Shown here piece after piece: positions 53,204 to 63,590 of a stretch of 64,000 nt of DNA. Both the position numbers and the translations under genes were made by a program. How positions within the stretch are numbered: the first letter of the stretch is position 1; each line of letters opens with the position of its first letter. The notes beneath the pieces were generated by a model. That model saw only the letters and a program-made list of their open reading frames with translations. It did not search any database and was not told the origin of the DNA. This DNA comes from Cladorhizidae sp. MBARI D1340-BT2 (Eukaryota; Porifera; Demospongiae; Poecilosclerida; Cladorhizidae). The stretch spans positions 1 to 64,000 of the forward strand of contig JAQNBH010000082.1 in NCBI GenBank assembly GCA_028752905.1. Direction: 5' to 3'.

Positions 53204-53930
53204 GCAACTGCAACACTGACCCACTAATTACTAGACTAATAGGCCCACCAGTAGTGAGCCACTGCAACACTGACCCACTAATTACTAGACTAATAGGCCC
53301 ACCAGTAGTGAGCCACTGCAACACTGACCCACTAATTACTTGACTAATAGGCCCACCAGTAGTGAGCCACTGCAACACTGACCCACTAATTACTAGACTA
53401 ATAGGCCCACCAGTAGTGAGCCACTGCAACACTGACCCACTAATTACTAGACTAATAGGCCCACCAGTAGTGAGCCACTGCAACATTGACCCACTAATTA
53501 CTAGACTAATAGGCCCACCAGTAGTGAGCCACTGCAACACTGACCCACTAATTACTAGACTAATAGGCACACCAGTAGGGAGCCACTGCAACACTGACCC
53601 ACTAATTACTAGACTAATAGGCCCACCAGTAGTGAGCCACTGCAACACTGACCACTAATTACTAGACTAATAGGCACACCAGTAGGGAGCCACTGCAACA
53701 CTGACCCACTAATTACTAGACTAATAGGCCCACTAGTAATGAGGCACTGCAACACTGACCCACTAATTACTAGACTAATAGGCCCACCAGTAGTGAGCCA
53801 CTGCAACACTGACTCACTAATTACTAGACTAATAGGCCCACCAGTAGTGAGCCACTGCAACACTGACCCACTAATTACTAGACTAATAGGCCCACTAGTA
53901 GTGAGGCACTGCAACACTGACCCACTAATT
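53204..53930 (+). repeat. A-family spacer with GTAGGGAGCC monomers
   Basis: Carries GAGCAAC, ACTTGAC (53,340), CAACATTGAC and two GGCACACC monomers with the rare CCAGTAGGGAGCC change (position 51 T to G) at about 53,576 and 53,691, 115 bp apart rather than 107, consistent with rearrangement around the 53-bp monomer at 53,650. It then enters a CTAGTAATGAGG / GACTCAC module and joins the CCAGAAG series at 53,951 without the usual GACCTAC and GGCACACC monomers, so it is a shortened A unit. Confidence 0.75.
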
Positions 53931-55233
53931 ACTAGACTAATAGGCCCACCAGAAGTGAGCCACTGCAACACTGACCCACTAATTACTAGACTAATAGGCC
54001 CACCAGTAGTGAGCCACTGCAACACTGACCCAATAATTACTAGACTAATAGGCCCACCAGTAGTGAGCCACTGCAACACTGACCCACTAATTACTAGACT
54101 AATAGGCCCACTAGTAGTGAGGCACTGCAACACTGACCCACTAATTACTAGACTAATAGGCCCACCAGTAGTGAGCCACTGCAACACTGACCCACTAATT
54201 ACTAGACTAATAGGCCCACCAGTAGTGAGCCACTGCAACATTGACCCACTAATTACTAGACTAATAGGCCCACCAGTAGTGAGCCACTGCAACACTGACC
54301 CACTAATTACTAGACTAATAGGCCCTCCAGTAGTGAGCCACTGCAACACTGACCCACTAATTACTAGACTAATAGGCACACCAGTAGTGAGCCACTGCAA
54401 CACTGACCCACTAATTACTAGACTAATAGGCCCACCAGTAGTGAGCCACTGCAACACTGACCACTAATTACTAGACTAATAGGCCCACCAGTAGTGAGGC
54501 ACTGCAACACTGACCCACTAATTACTAGACTAATAGGCCCACTAGTAATGAGGCACTGCAACACTGACCCACTAATTACTAGACTAATAGGCCCACCAGT
54601 AGTGAGCCACTGCAACACTGACTCACTAATTACTAGACTAATAGGCCCACCAGTAGTGAGCCACTTCAACACTGACCCACTAATTACTAGACTAACAGGC
54701 CCACCAGTAGTGAGCCAATGCAACACTGACCCACTAATTACTAGACTAATAGGCCCACCAGTAGTGAGCCACTGCAACACTGACCCACTAATTACTAGAC
54801 TAATAGGCCCACCAGTAGTGAGGCACTGCAACACTGACCACTAATTACTAGACTAATAGGCCCACCAGTAGTGAGCCACTGCAACACTGACCCACTAATT
54901 ACTAGACTAATAGGCACACCAGTAGTGAGCAACTGCAACACTGACCCACTAATTACTAGACTAATAGGCCCACCAGTAGTGAGCCACTGCAACACTGACC
55001 CACTAATTACTAGACTAATAGGCCCACCAGTAGTGAGCCACTGCAACACTGACCCACTAATTACTTGACTAATAGGCCCACCAGTAGTGAGCCACTGCAA
55101 CACTGACCCACTAATTACTAGACTAATAGGCCCACCAGTAGTGAGCCACTGCAACACTGACCCACTAATTACTAGACTAATAGGCCCAGCAGTAGTGAGC
55201 CACTGCAACACTGACCACTAATTACTAGACTAA
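53930..55233 (+). repeat. A-family block repeated at 52.2 kb and at the window end
   Basis: Matches 52,205-53,450 at 1,725 bp (32 monomers minus 3 bp; markers 52,226/53,951 and the 53-bp monomers at 52,734/54,459) and matches 62,697-64,000 at 8,767 bp, so the second match runs off the end of the window. Shared rare changes are CTAACAGG (54,695), CCAATGC (54,715), GAGGCAC before a 53-bp monomer and GGCACACC with GAGCAAC. Private here is GGCCCTCCAG near 54,324. CCCAGCAGTAG (55,186) recurs near 63,953 and 55,400. Confidence 0.9.
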
Positions 55234-56640
55234 TAGGCCCACCAGTAGTGAGCCACTGCAACACTGACCCAATAATTACTAGACTAATAGGCCCACCAGT
55301 AGTGAGCCACTGCAACACTGACCACTAATTACTAGACTAATAGGCCCACCAGTAGTGAGCCACTGCAACACTGACCCACTAATTACTAGACTAATAGGCC
55401 CAGCAGTAGTGAGCCACTGCAACACTGACCCACTAATTACTAGACTAATAGGCACACCAGTAGTGAGCCACTGCAACACTGACCCACTAATTACTAGACT
55501 AATAGGCCCACCAGTAGTGAGCCACTGCAACACTGACCCACTAATTACTAGACTAATAGGCCCACCAGTAGTGAGCCACTGCAACACTGACCCACTAATT
55601 ACTAGACTAATAGGCCCACCAGTAGTGAGCCACTGCAACACTGACCCACTAATTACTAGACTAATAGGCCCACCAGTAGTGAGCCACTGCAACACTGACC
55701 CACTAATTACTAGACTAATAGGCCCACCAGTAGTGAGCAACTGCAACACTGACCCACTAATTACTAGACTAATAGGCCAACCAGTAGTGAGCCACTGCAA
55801 CACTGACTCACTAATTACTAGACTAATAGGCCCACCAGTAGTGAGCCACTGCAACACTGACCACTAATTACTAGACTAATAGGCCCACCAGTAGTGAGTC
55901 ACTGCAACACTGACCCACTAATTACTAGACTAATAGGCCCACCAGTAGTGAGCCACTGCAACACTGACCACTAATTACTAGACTAATAGGCCCACCAGTA
56001 GTGAGCTACTGCAACACTGACCCACTAATTACTAGACTAATAGGCCCACCAGTAGTGAGCCACTGCAACACTGACCCACTAATTACTAGACTAATAGGCC
56101 CACCAGTAGTGAGCCACTGCAACACTGACCCACTAATTACTAGACTAATAGGCCCACCAGTAGTGAGCCACTGCAACACTGACCCACTAATTACTAGATT
56201 AATAGGCCCACCAGTAGTGAGCCACTGCAACACTGACCCACTAATTACTAGACTAATAGGCCCACCAGTAGTGAGCCACTGCAACACTGACCCACTAATT
56301 ACTAGACTAATAGGCCCACCAGTAGTGAGCCACTGCAACACTGACACACTAATTACTAGACTAATAGGTCCACCAGTAGTGAGCCACTGCAACACTGACC
56401 CACTAATTACTAGACTAATAGGCCCACCAGTAGTGAGCCATTGCAACACTGACACACTAATTACTAGACTAATAGGCCCACCAGTAGTGAGCCACTGCAA
56501 CACTGACCACTAATTACTAGACTAATAGGCCCACCAGTAGTGAGCCACTGCAACACTGACCCACTAATTACTAGACTAATAGGCCCACCAGTAGTGAGCC
56601 ACTGCAACACTGACCACTAATTACTAGACTAATAGGCCCA
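55234..56640 (+). repeat. Mixed block joining A-type and B-type monomers
   Basis: The left part has CCCAATAATT flanked by 53-bp monomers, CCCAGCAG (55,400), GGCACACC, GAGCAAC, AGGCCAACC (55,778) and GACTCAC. From 55,868 the 53-bp and GAGTCAC monomers resemble B flanks without any deletion monomer. From about 56,150 the series AGATTAATAGG (56,198), GACACAC, AGGTCC, CCATTGC matches 60,156-60,646 at 4,006 bp. CACTCCAAC, linked to AGGTCC in region 4, is CACTGCAAC here and at 60,392, so the two share an ancestor without that change. Confidence 0.85.
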
Positions 56641-56649
56641 CCAGTAGTG

Positions 56650-57829
56650 AGCCACTGCAACACTGACCCACTAATAACTAGACTAATAGGCCCACCAGTA
56701 GTGAGCCACTGCAACACTGACCCACTAATTACTAGACTAATAGGCCCACCAGTAGTGAGCCACTGCAACACTGACCCACTAATAACTAGACTAATAGGCC
56801 CACCAGTAGTGAGCCACTGCAACACTGACCAATAATTACTAGACTAATAGGCCCACCAGTAGTGAGCCACTGCAACACTGACCCACTAATTACTAGACTA
56901 GGCCCACCAGTAGTGAGCCACTGCAACACTGACCCACTAATTACTAGACTAATAGGCCCACCAGTAGTGAGCCACTGCAACACTGACCCACTAATTACTA
57001 GACTAATAGGCCCACCAGTAGTGAGCCACTGCAACAATGACCCACTAATTACTAGACTAATAGGCCCACCAGTAATGAGCCACTGCAACACTGACCCACT
57101 AATTACTAGACTAATAGGCCCACCAGTAGTGAGCCACTGCAACACTGACCCACTAATTACTAGACTAATAGGCCCACCAGTAGTGAGCCACTGCAACACT
57201 GACCCACTAATTACTAGACTAATAGGCCCACCAGTAGTGAGCCACTGCAACACTGACCCACTAATAACTAGACTAATAGGCCCACCAGTAGTGAGCCACT
57301 GCAACACTGACCCACTAATTACTAGACTAATAGGCCCACCAGTAGTGAGCCACTGCAACACTGACCCACTAATAACTAGACTAATAGGCCCACCAGTAGT
57401 GAGCCACTGCAACACTGACCAATAATTACTAGACTAATAGGCCCACCAGTAGTGAGCCACTGCAACACTGACCCACTAATTACTAGACTAGGCCCACCAG
57501 TAGTGAGCCACTGCAACACTGACCCACTAATTACTAGACTAATAGGCCCACCAGTAGTGAGCCACTGCAACACTGACCCACTAATTACTAGACTAATAGG
57601 CCCACCAGTAGTGAGCCACTGCAACAATGACCCACTAATTACTAGACTAATAGGCCCACCAGTAATGAGCCACTGCAACACTGACCCACTAATTACTAGA
57701 CTAATAGGCCCACCAGTAGTGAGCCACTGCAACACTGACCCACTAATTACTAGACTAATAGGCCCACCAGTAGTGAGCCACTGCAACACTGACCCACTAA
57801 TTACTAGACTAATAGGCCCACCAGTAGTG
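56650..57829 (+). repeat. 590-bp tandem duplication (11 monomers x 2)
   Basis: CTAATAACTAG (56,671 and 56,779), GACCAATAATT (56,829), a 51-bp monomer GACTAGGCCC (56,899), CAACAATGAC and GTAATGAGCC recur exactly 590 bp later at 57,261, 57,369, 57,419 and 57,489. 590 is 11 x 54 minus one single-base loss and one 3-bp loss. The units abut at about 57,240. A third copy of the pattern is at 60,667-61,250. An older form of the 51-bp monomer is at 22,026 next to CCAGTACTGAG monomers. Confidence 0.93.
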
Positions 57830-60174
57830 AGCAACTGCAACACTGACCCACTAATTACTAGACTAATAGGCCCACCAGTAGTGAGCTACTGCAACACTGA
57901 CCACTAATTACTAGACTAATAGTAGTGAGTCACTGCAACACTGACCCACTAATTACTAGACGTATAGGCCCACCAGTAGTGAGCCACTGCAACACTGACC
58001 CACTAATTACTAGACTAATAGGCCCAGCCACTGCAACACTGACCTACTAATTACTAGACTAATAGGCCTACCAGTAGTGAGCCACTGCAACACTGAACCA
58101 CCAATTACTAGATTAATAGGCCCACCAGTAGTGAGCCACTGCAACACTGACCACTAATTACTAGACTAATAGGCCCACCAGTAGTGAGTCACTGCAACAC
58201 TGACCCACTAATTACTAGACTAATAGGCCCACCAGTAGTGAGCCACTGCAACACTGACCACTAATTAATAGACTAATAGTAGTGAGCCACTGCAACACTG
58301 ACCCACTAATTACTAGACTAATACGCACACCAGTAGTGAGCCACTGCAACACTGACCCACTAATTACTAGACTAATAGGCCCACCAGTAGTGAGTCACTG
58401 CAACACTGACCCACTAATTAATAGACTAATTGGCCCACCAGTAGTGGGCCACTGCAACACTGACCACTAATTACTAGACTAATAGGCCCACCAGTAGTGA
58501 GCCACTGCAACACTGACCATTAATTACTAGACTAATAGGCACACCAGTAGTGAGCCACTGCAAAACTGACCCACTAATTACTAGACTAATAGGCCCACCA
58601 GTAGTGAGCCACTGCAACACTGACCCACTAATTACTAGACTAATAGGCCCACCAGTAGTGAGTCACTGCAACACTGACCCACTAATTACTAGACGTATAG
58701 GCCCACCAGTAGTGAGCCACTGCAACACTGACCCACTAATTACTAGACTAATAGGCCCACCAGTAGTGAGCCACTGCAACACTGACCCACTAATTACTAG
58801 ACTAATAGGCCCACCAGTAGTGAGCCACTGCAAAACTGACCCACTAATTACTAGACTAATAGGCCCACCAGTAGTGAGCCACTGCAACACTGACCCACTA
58901 ATTACTAGACTAATAGGCCCACCAGTAGTGAGCCACTGCAACACTGACCCAATAATTACTAGACTAATAGGCCCACCAGTAGTGAGCCACTGCAACACTG
59001 ACCCACTAATTACTTGACTAATAGGCCCACCAGTAGTGAGCCACTGCAACACTGACCCACTAATTACTAGACTAATAGGCACACCAGTAGTGAGCCACTG
59101 CAACACTGACCCACTAATTACTAGACTAATAGGCCCACCAGTAGTGAGCCACTGCAACACTGACCTACTAATTACTAGACTAATAGGCCCACCAGTAGTG
59201 AGCCACTGCAACACTGACCCACTAATTACTAGACTAATAGGCCCACCAGTAGTGAGGCACTGCAACACTGACCCACTAATTACTAGACTAATAGGCCCAC
59301 CAGAAGTGAGCCACTGCAACACTGACCCACTAATTACTAGACTAATAGGCCCACCAGTAGTGAGCCACTGCAACACTGACCCAATAATTACTAGACTAAT
59401 AGGCCCACCAGTAGTGAGCCACTGCAACACTGACCCACTAATTACTAGACTAATAGGCCCACTAGTAGTGAGGCACTGCAACACTGACCCACTAATTACT
59501 AGACTAATAGGCCCACCAGTAGTGAGCCACTGCAACACTGACCCACTAATTACTAGACTAATAGGCCCACCAGTAGTGAGCCACTGCAACATTGACCCAC
59601 TAATTACTAGACTAATAGGCCCACCAGTAGTGAGCCACTGCAACACTGACCCACTAATTACTAGACTAATAGGCCCACCAGTAGTGAGCCACTACAACAC
59701 TGACCCACTAATTACTAGACTAATAGGCACACCAGTAGTGAGCCACTGCAACACTGACCCACTAATTACTAGACTAATAGGCCCACCAGTAGTGAGCCAC
59801 TGCAACACTGACCACTAATTACTAGACTAATAGGCCCACCAGTAGTGAGGCACTGCAACACTGACCCACTAATTACTAGACTAATAGGCCCACTAGTAAT
59901 GAGGCACTGCAACACTGACCCACTAATTACTAGACTAATAGGCCCACCAGTAGTGAGCCACTGCAACACTGACTCACTAATTACTAGACTAATAGGCCCA
60001 CCAGTAGTGAGCCACTGCAACACTGACCCACTAATTACTAGACTAACAGGCCCACCAGTAGTGAGCCAATGCAACACTGACCCACTAATTACTAGACTAA
60101 TAGGCCCACCAGTAGTGAGCCACTGCAACACTGACCCACTAATTACTAGACTAATAGGCCCACCAGTAGTGAGC
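57240..60174 (+). repeat. 3,416-bp composite A+B unit, copy 1
   Basis: All markers from CTAATAACTAG at 57,261 to the CCAATGC monomer near 60,068 recur 3,416 bp later. The period is 64 monomers: 64 x 54 minus 9 single-base losses, two 9-bp losses, one 10-bp loss and one 3-bp loss equals 3,416. It contains a full B cassette (58,025) and a full A unit (CCAGAAG at 59,302, CTAGTAATGAGG near 59,900) in one unit. AGATTAATAGG next to GAACCACCAATT (58,112), ATTAATAGAC (58,264) and ATACGCACAC (58,321) are present in both copies. Confidence 0.94.
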
Positions 60175-60655
60175 CACTGCAACACTGACCCACTAATTAC
60201 TAGATTAATAGGCCCACCAGTAGTGAGCCACTGCAACACTGACCCACTAATTACTAGACTAATAGGCCCACCAGTAGTGAGCCACTGCAACACTGACCCA
60301 CTAATTACTAGACTAATAGGCCCACCAGTAGTGAGCCACTGCAACACTGACACACTAATTACTAGACTAATAGGTCCACCAGTAGTGAGCCACTGCAACA
60401 CTGACCCACTAATTACTAGACTAATAGGCCCACCAGTAGTGAGCCATTGCAACACTGACACACTAATTACTAGACTAATAGGCCCACCAGTAGTGAGCCA
60501 CTGCAACACTGACCACTAATTACTAGACTAATAGGCCCACCAGTAGTGAGCCACTGCAACACTGACCCACTAATTACTAGACTAATAGGCCCACCAGTAG
60601 TGAGCCACTGCAACACTGACCACTAATTACTAGACTAATAGGCCCACCAGTAGTG
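60175..60655 (+). repeat. Linker between the 3,416-bp copies
   Basis: Repeats 56,169-56,649 at a 4,006-bp shift: AGATTAATAGG (60,204), GACACAC (60,349), AGGTCC, CCATTGC (60,447), GACACAC and 53-bp monomers near 60,511 and 60,618. The tandem period of 3,416 therefore includes this linker at the end of copy 1, and its counterpart before copy 1 is the end of the 55.2-56.6-kb block. After copy 2 it is replaced by other A-type sequence. Confidence 0.88.
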
Positions 60656-63590
60656 AGCCACTGCAACACTGACCCACTAATAACTAGACTAATAGGCCCA
60701 CCAGTAGTGAGCCACTGCAACACTGACCCACTAATTACTAGACTAATAGGCCCACCAGTAGTGAGCCACTGCAACACTGACCCACTAATAACTAGACTAA
60801 TAGGCCCACCAGTAGTGAGCCACTGCAACACTGACCAATAATTACTAGACTAATAGGCCCACCAGTAGTGAGCCACTGCAACACTGACCCACTAATTACT
60901 AGACTAGGCCCACCAGTAGTGAGCCACTGCAACACTGACCCACTAATTACTAGACTAATAGGCCCACCAGTAGTGAGCCACTGCAACACTGACCCACTAA
61001 TTACTAGACTAATAGGCCCACCAGTAGTGAGCCACTGCAACAATGACCCACTAATTACTAGACTAATAGGCCCACCAGTAATGAGCCACTGCAACACTGA
61101 CCCACTAATTACTAGACTAATAGGCCCACCAGTAGTGAGCCACTGCAACACTGACCCACTAATTACTAGACTAATAGGCCCACCAGTAGTGAGCCACTGC
61201 AACACTGACCCACTAATTACTAGACTAATAGGCCCACCAGTAGTGAGCAACTGCAACACTGACCCACTAATTACTAGACTAATAGGCCCACCAGTAGTGA
61301 GCTACTGCAACACTGACCACTAATTACTAGACTAATAGTAGTGAGTCACTGCAACACTGACCCACTAATTACTAGACGTATAGGCCCACCAGTAGTGAGC
61401 CACTGCAACACTGACCCACTAATTACTAGACTAATAGGCCCAGCCACTGCAACACTGACCTACTAATTACTAGACTAATAGGCCTACCAGTAGTGAGCCA
61501 CTGCAACACTGAACCACCAATTACTAGATTAATAGGCCCACCAGTAGTGAGCCACTGCAACACTGACCACTAATTACTAGACTAATAGGCCCACCAGTAG
61601 TGAGTCACTGCAACACTGACCCACTAATTACTAGACTAATAGGCCCACCAGTAGTGAGCCACTGCAACACTGACCACTAATTAATAGACTAATAGTAGTG
61701 AGCCACTGCAACACTGACCCACTAATTACTAGACTAATACGCACACCAGTAGTGAGCCACTGCAACACTGACCCACTAATTACTAGACTAATAGGCCCAC
61801 CAGTAGTGAGTCACTGCAACACTGACCCACTAATTAATAGACTAATTGGCCCACCAGTAGTGGGCCACTGCAACACTGACCACTAATTACTAGACTAATA
61901 GGCCCACCAGTAGTGAGCCACTGCAACACTGACCATTAATTACTAGACTAATAGGCACACCAGTAGTGAGCCACTGCAAAACTGACCCACTAATTACTAG
62001 ACTAATAGGCCCACCAGTAGTGAGCCACTGCAACACTGACCCACTAATTACTAGACTAATAGGCCCACCAGTAGTGAGTCACTGCAACACTGACCCACTA
62101 ATTACTAGACGTATAGGCCCACCAGTAGTGAGCCACTGCAACACTGACCCACTAATTACTAGACTAATAGGCCCACCAGTAGTGAGCCACTGCAACACTG
62201 ACCCACTAATTACTAGACTAATAGGCCCACCAGTAGTGAGCCACTGCAAAACTGACCCACTAATTACTAGACTAATAGGCCCACCAGTAGTGAGCCACTG
62301 CAACACTGACCCACTAATTACTAGACTAATAGGCCCACCAGTAGTGAGCCACTGCAACACTGACCCAATAATTACTAGACTAATAGGCCCACCAGTAGTG
62401 AGCCACTGCAACACTGACCCACTAATTACTTGACTAATAGGCCCACCAGTAGTGAGCCACTGCAACACTGACCCACTAATTACTAGACTAATAGGCACAC
62501 CAGTAGTGAGCCACTGCAACACTGACCCACTAATTACTAGACTAATAGGCCCACCAGTAGTGAGCCACTGCAACACTGACCTACTAATTACTAGACTAAT
62601 AGGCCCACCAGTAGTGAGCCACTGCAACACTGACCCACTAATTACTAGACTAATAGGCCCACCAGTAGTGAGGCACTGCAACACTGACCCACTAATTACT
62701 AGACTAATAGGCCCACCAGAAGTGAGCCACTGCAACACTGACCCACTAATTACTAGACTAATAGGCCCACCAGTAGTGAGCCACTGCAACACTGACCCAA
62801 TAATTACTAGACTAATAGGCCCACCAGTAGTGAGCCACTGCAACACTGACCCACTAATTACTAGACTAATAGGCCCACTAGTAGTGAGGCACTGCAACAC
62901 TGACCCACTAATTACTAGACTAATAGGCCCACCAGTAGTGAGCCACTGCAACACTGACCCACTAATTACTAGACTAATAGGCCCACCAGTAGTGAGCCAC
63001 TGCAACATTGACCCACTAATTACTAGACTAATAGGCCCACCAGTAGTGAGCCACTGCAACACTGACCCACTAATTACTAGACTAATAGGCCCACCAGTAG
63101 TGAGCCACTACAACACTGACCCACTAATTACTAGACTAATAGGCACACCAGTAGTGAGCCACTGCAACACTGACCCACTAATTACTAGACTAATAGGCCC
63201 ACCAGTAGTGAGCCACTGCAACACTGACCACTAATTACTAGACTAATAGGCCCACCAGTAGTGAGGCACTGCAACACTGACCCACTAATTACTAGACTAA
63301 TAGGCCCACTAGTAATGAGGCACTGCAACACTGACCCACTAATTACTAGACTAATAGGCCCACCAGTAGTGAGCCACTGCAACACTGACTCACTAATTAC
63401 TAGACTAATAGGCCCACCAGTAGTGAGCCACTGCAACACTGACCCACTAATTACTAGACTAACAGGCCCACCAGTAGTGAGCCAATGCAACACTGACCCA
63501 CTAATTACTAGACTAATAGGCCCACCAGTAGTGAGCCACTGCAACACTGACCCACTAATTACTAGACTAATAGGCCCACCAGTAGTGAGG
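60656..63590 (+). repeat. 3,416-bp composite A+B unit, copy 2
   Basis: Partner of 57,240-60,174. B marker at 61,441, A markers at 62,718 (CCAGAAG) and about 63,317 (CTAGTAATGAGG), and CACTACAAC near 63,108 matching 59,692. I noticed no private difference in the stretch compared by markers. It leaves copy 1 near 63,590, where a GAGGCAC start precedes a 53-bp monomer and the sequence goes on as 54,823 onward does (8,767-bp shift). Confidence 0.93.

Larger units (their letters stand above)
22558..61450 (+). repeat. B-family 10-bp-deletion marker CCCAGCCAC (18 copies, listed)
   Basis: A 10-bp loss in the CCAGTAGTGA stretch gives GGCCCAGCCACTGC and a 44-bp monomer. Each copy is followed by GACCTAC, AGGCCTACC and GAACCACCAATTAC. 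The CAGCC of each copy starts at about 22561, 30391, 31654, 34491, 35332, 36595, 38084, 38925, 40188, 42595, 43436, 44655, 45918, 48755, 50018, 50852, 58025 and 61441. The spacings within 30-51 kb are 1,263, 2,837, 841, 1,263, 1,489, 841, 1,263, 2,407, 841, 1,219, 1,263, 2,837, 1,263 and 834 bp. AGGCCT, a StuI recognition site, accompanies every copy. Confidence 0.95.
22457..61705 (+). repeat. 9-bp-deletion monomers AATAGTAGTGAG (about 30 copies)
   Basis: Loss of GCCCACCAG after AATAG leaves AATAGTAGTGAG, a 45-bp monomer. The lost segment is flanked by AG on one side and ends in AG, so slippage between these short repeats can explain it. Copies lie near 22457, 22866, 23340, 30287, 30644, 31549, 34387, 34744, 35584, 36490, 37979, 38337, 39177, 40083, 42490, 42847, 43688, 44907, 45813, 48650, 49007, 49913, 50746, 51156, 51631, 57921, 58277, 61337 and 61694. 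A related form with only 6 bp lost (AATTGTAGTAGTGAG) is at about 50,270. All are in B-family or mixed blocks and none is before 22.4 kb. Confidence 0.92.
1985..62724 (+). repeat. A-family marker CCAGAAG (13 copies, listed)
   Basis: A T-to-A change at monomer position 48 turns CCAGTAG into CCAGAAG. Copies in the same local context lie at about 1985, 6078, 9471, 12275, 13731, 19877, 21391, 23989, 25713, 52226, 53951, 59302 and 62718. Typical neighbours upstream are ACTTGAC, GGCACACC, GACCTAC and CACTAGTAGTGAGG, and downstream CCCAATAATT, a second CTAGTAGTGAGG and CAACATTGAC. The marker is absent between 25.8 and 52.2 kb. One more CCAGAAG near 14,390 sits in a different context and looks like an independent change. 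The coordinates span first to last copy; the marker does not fill the interval. Confidence 0.93.
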
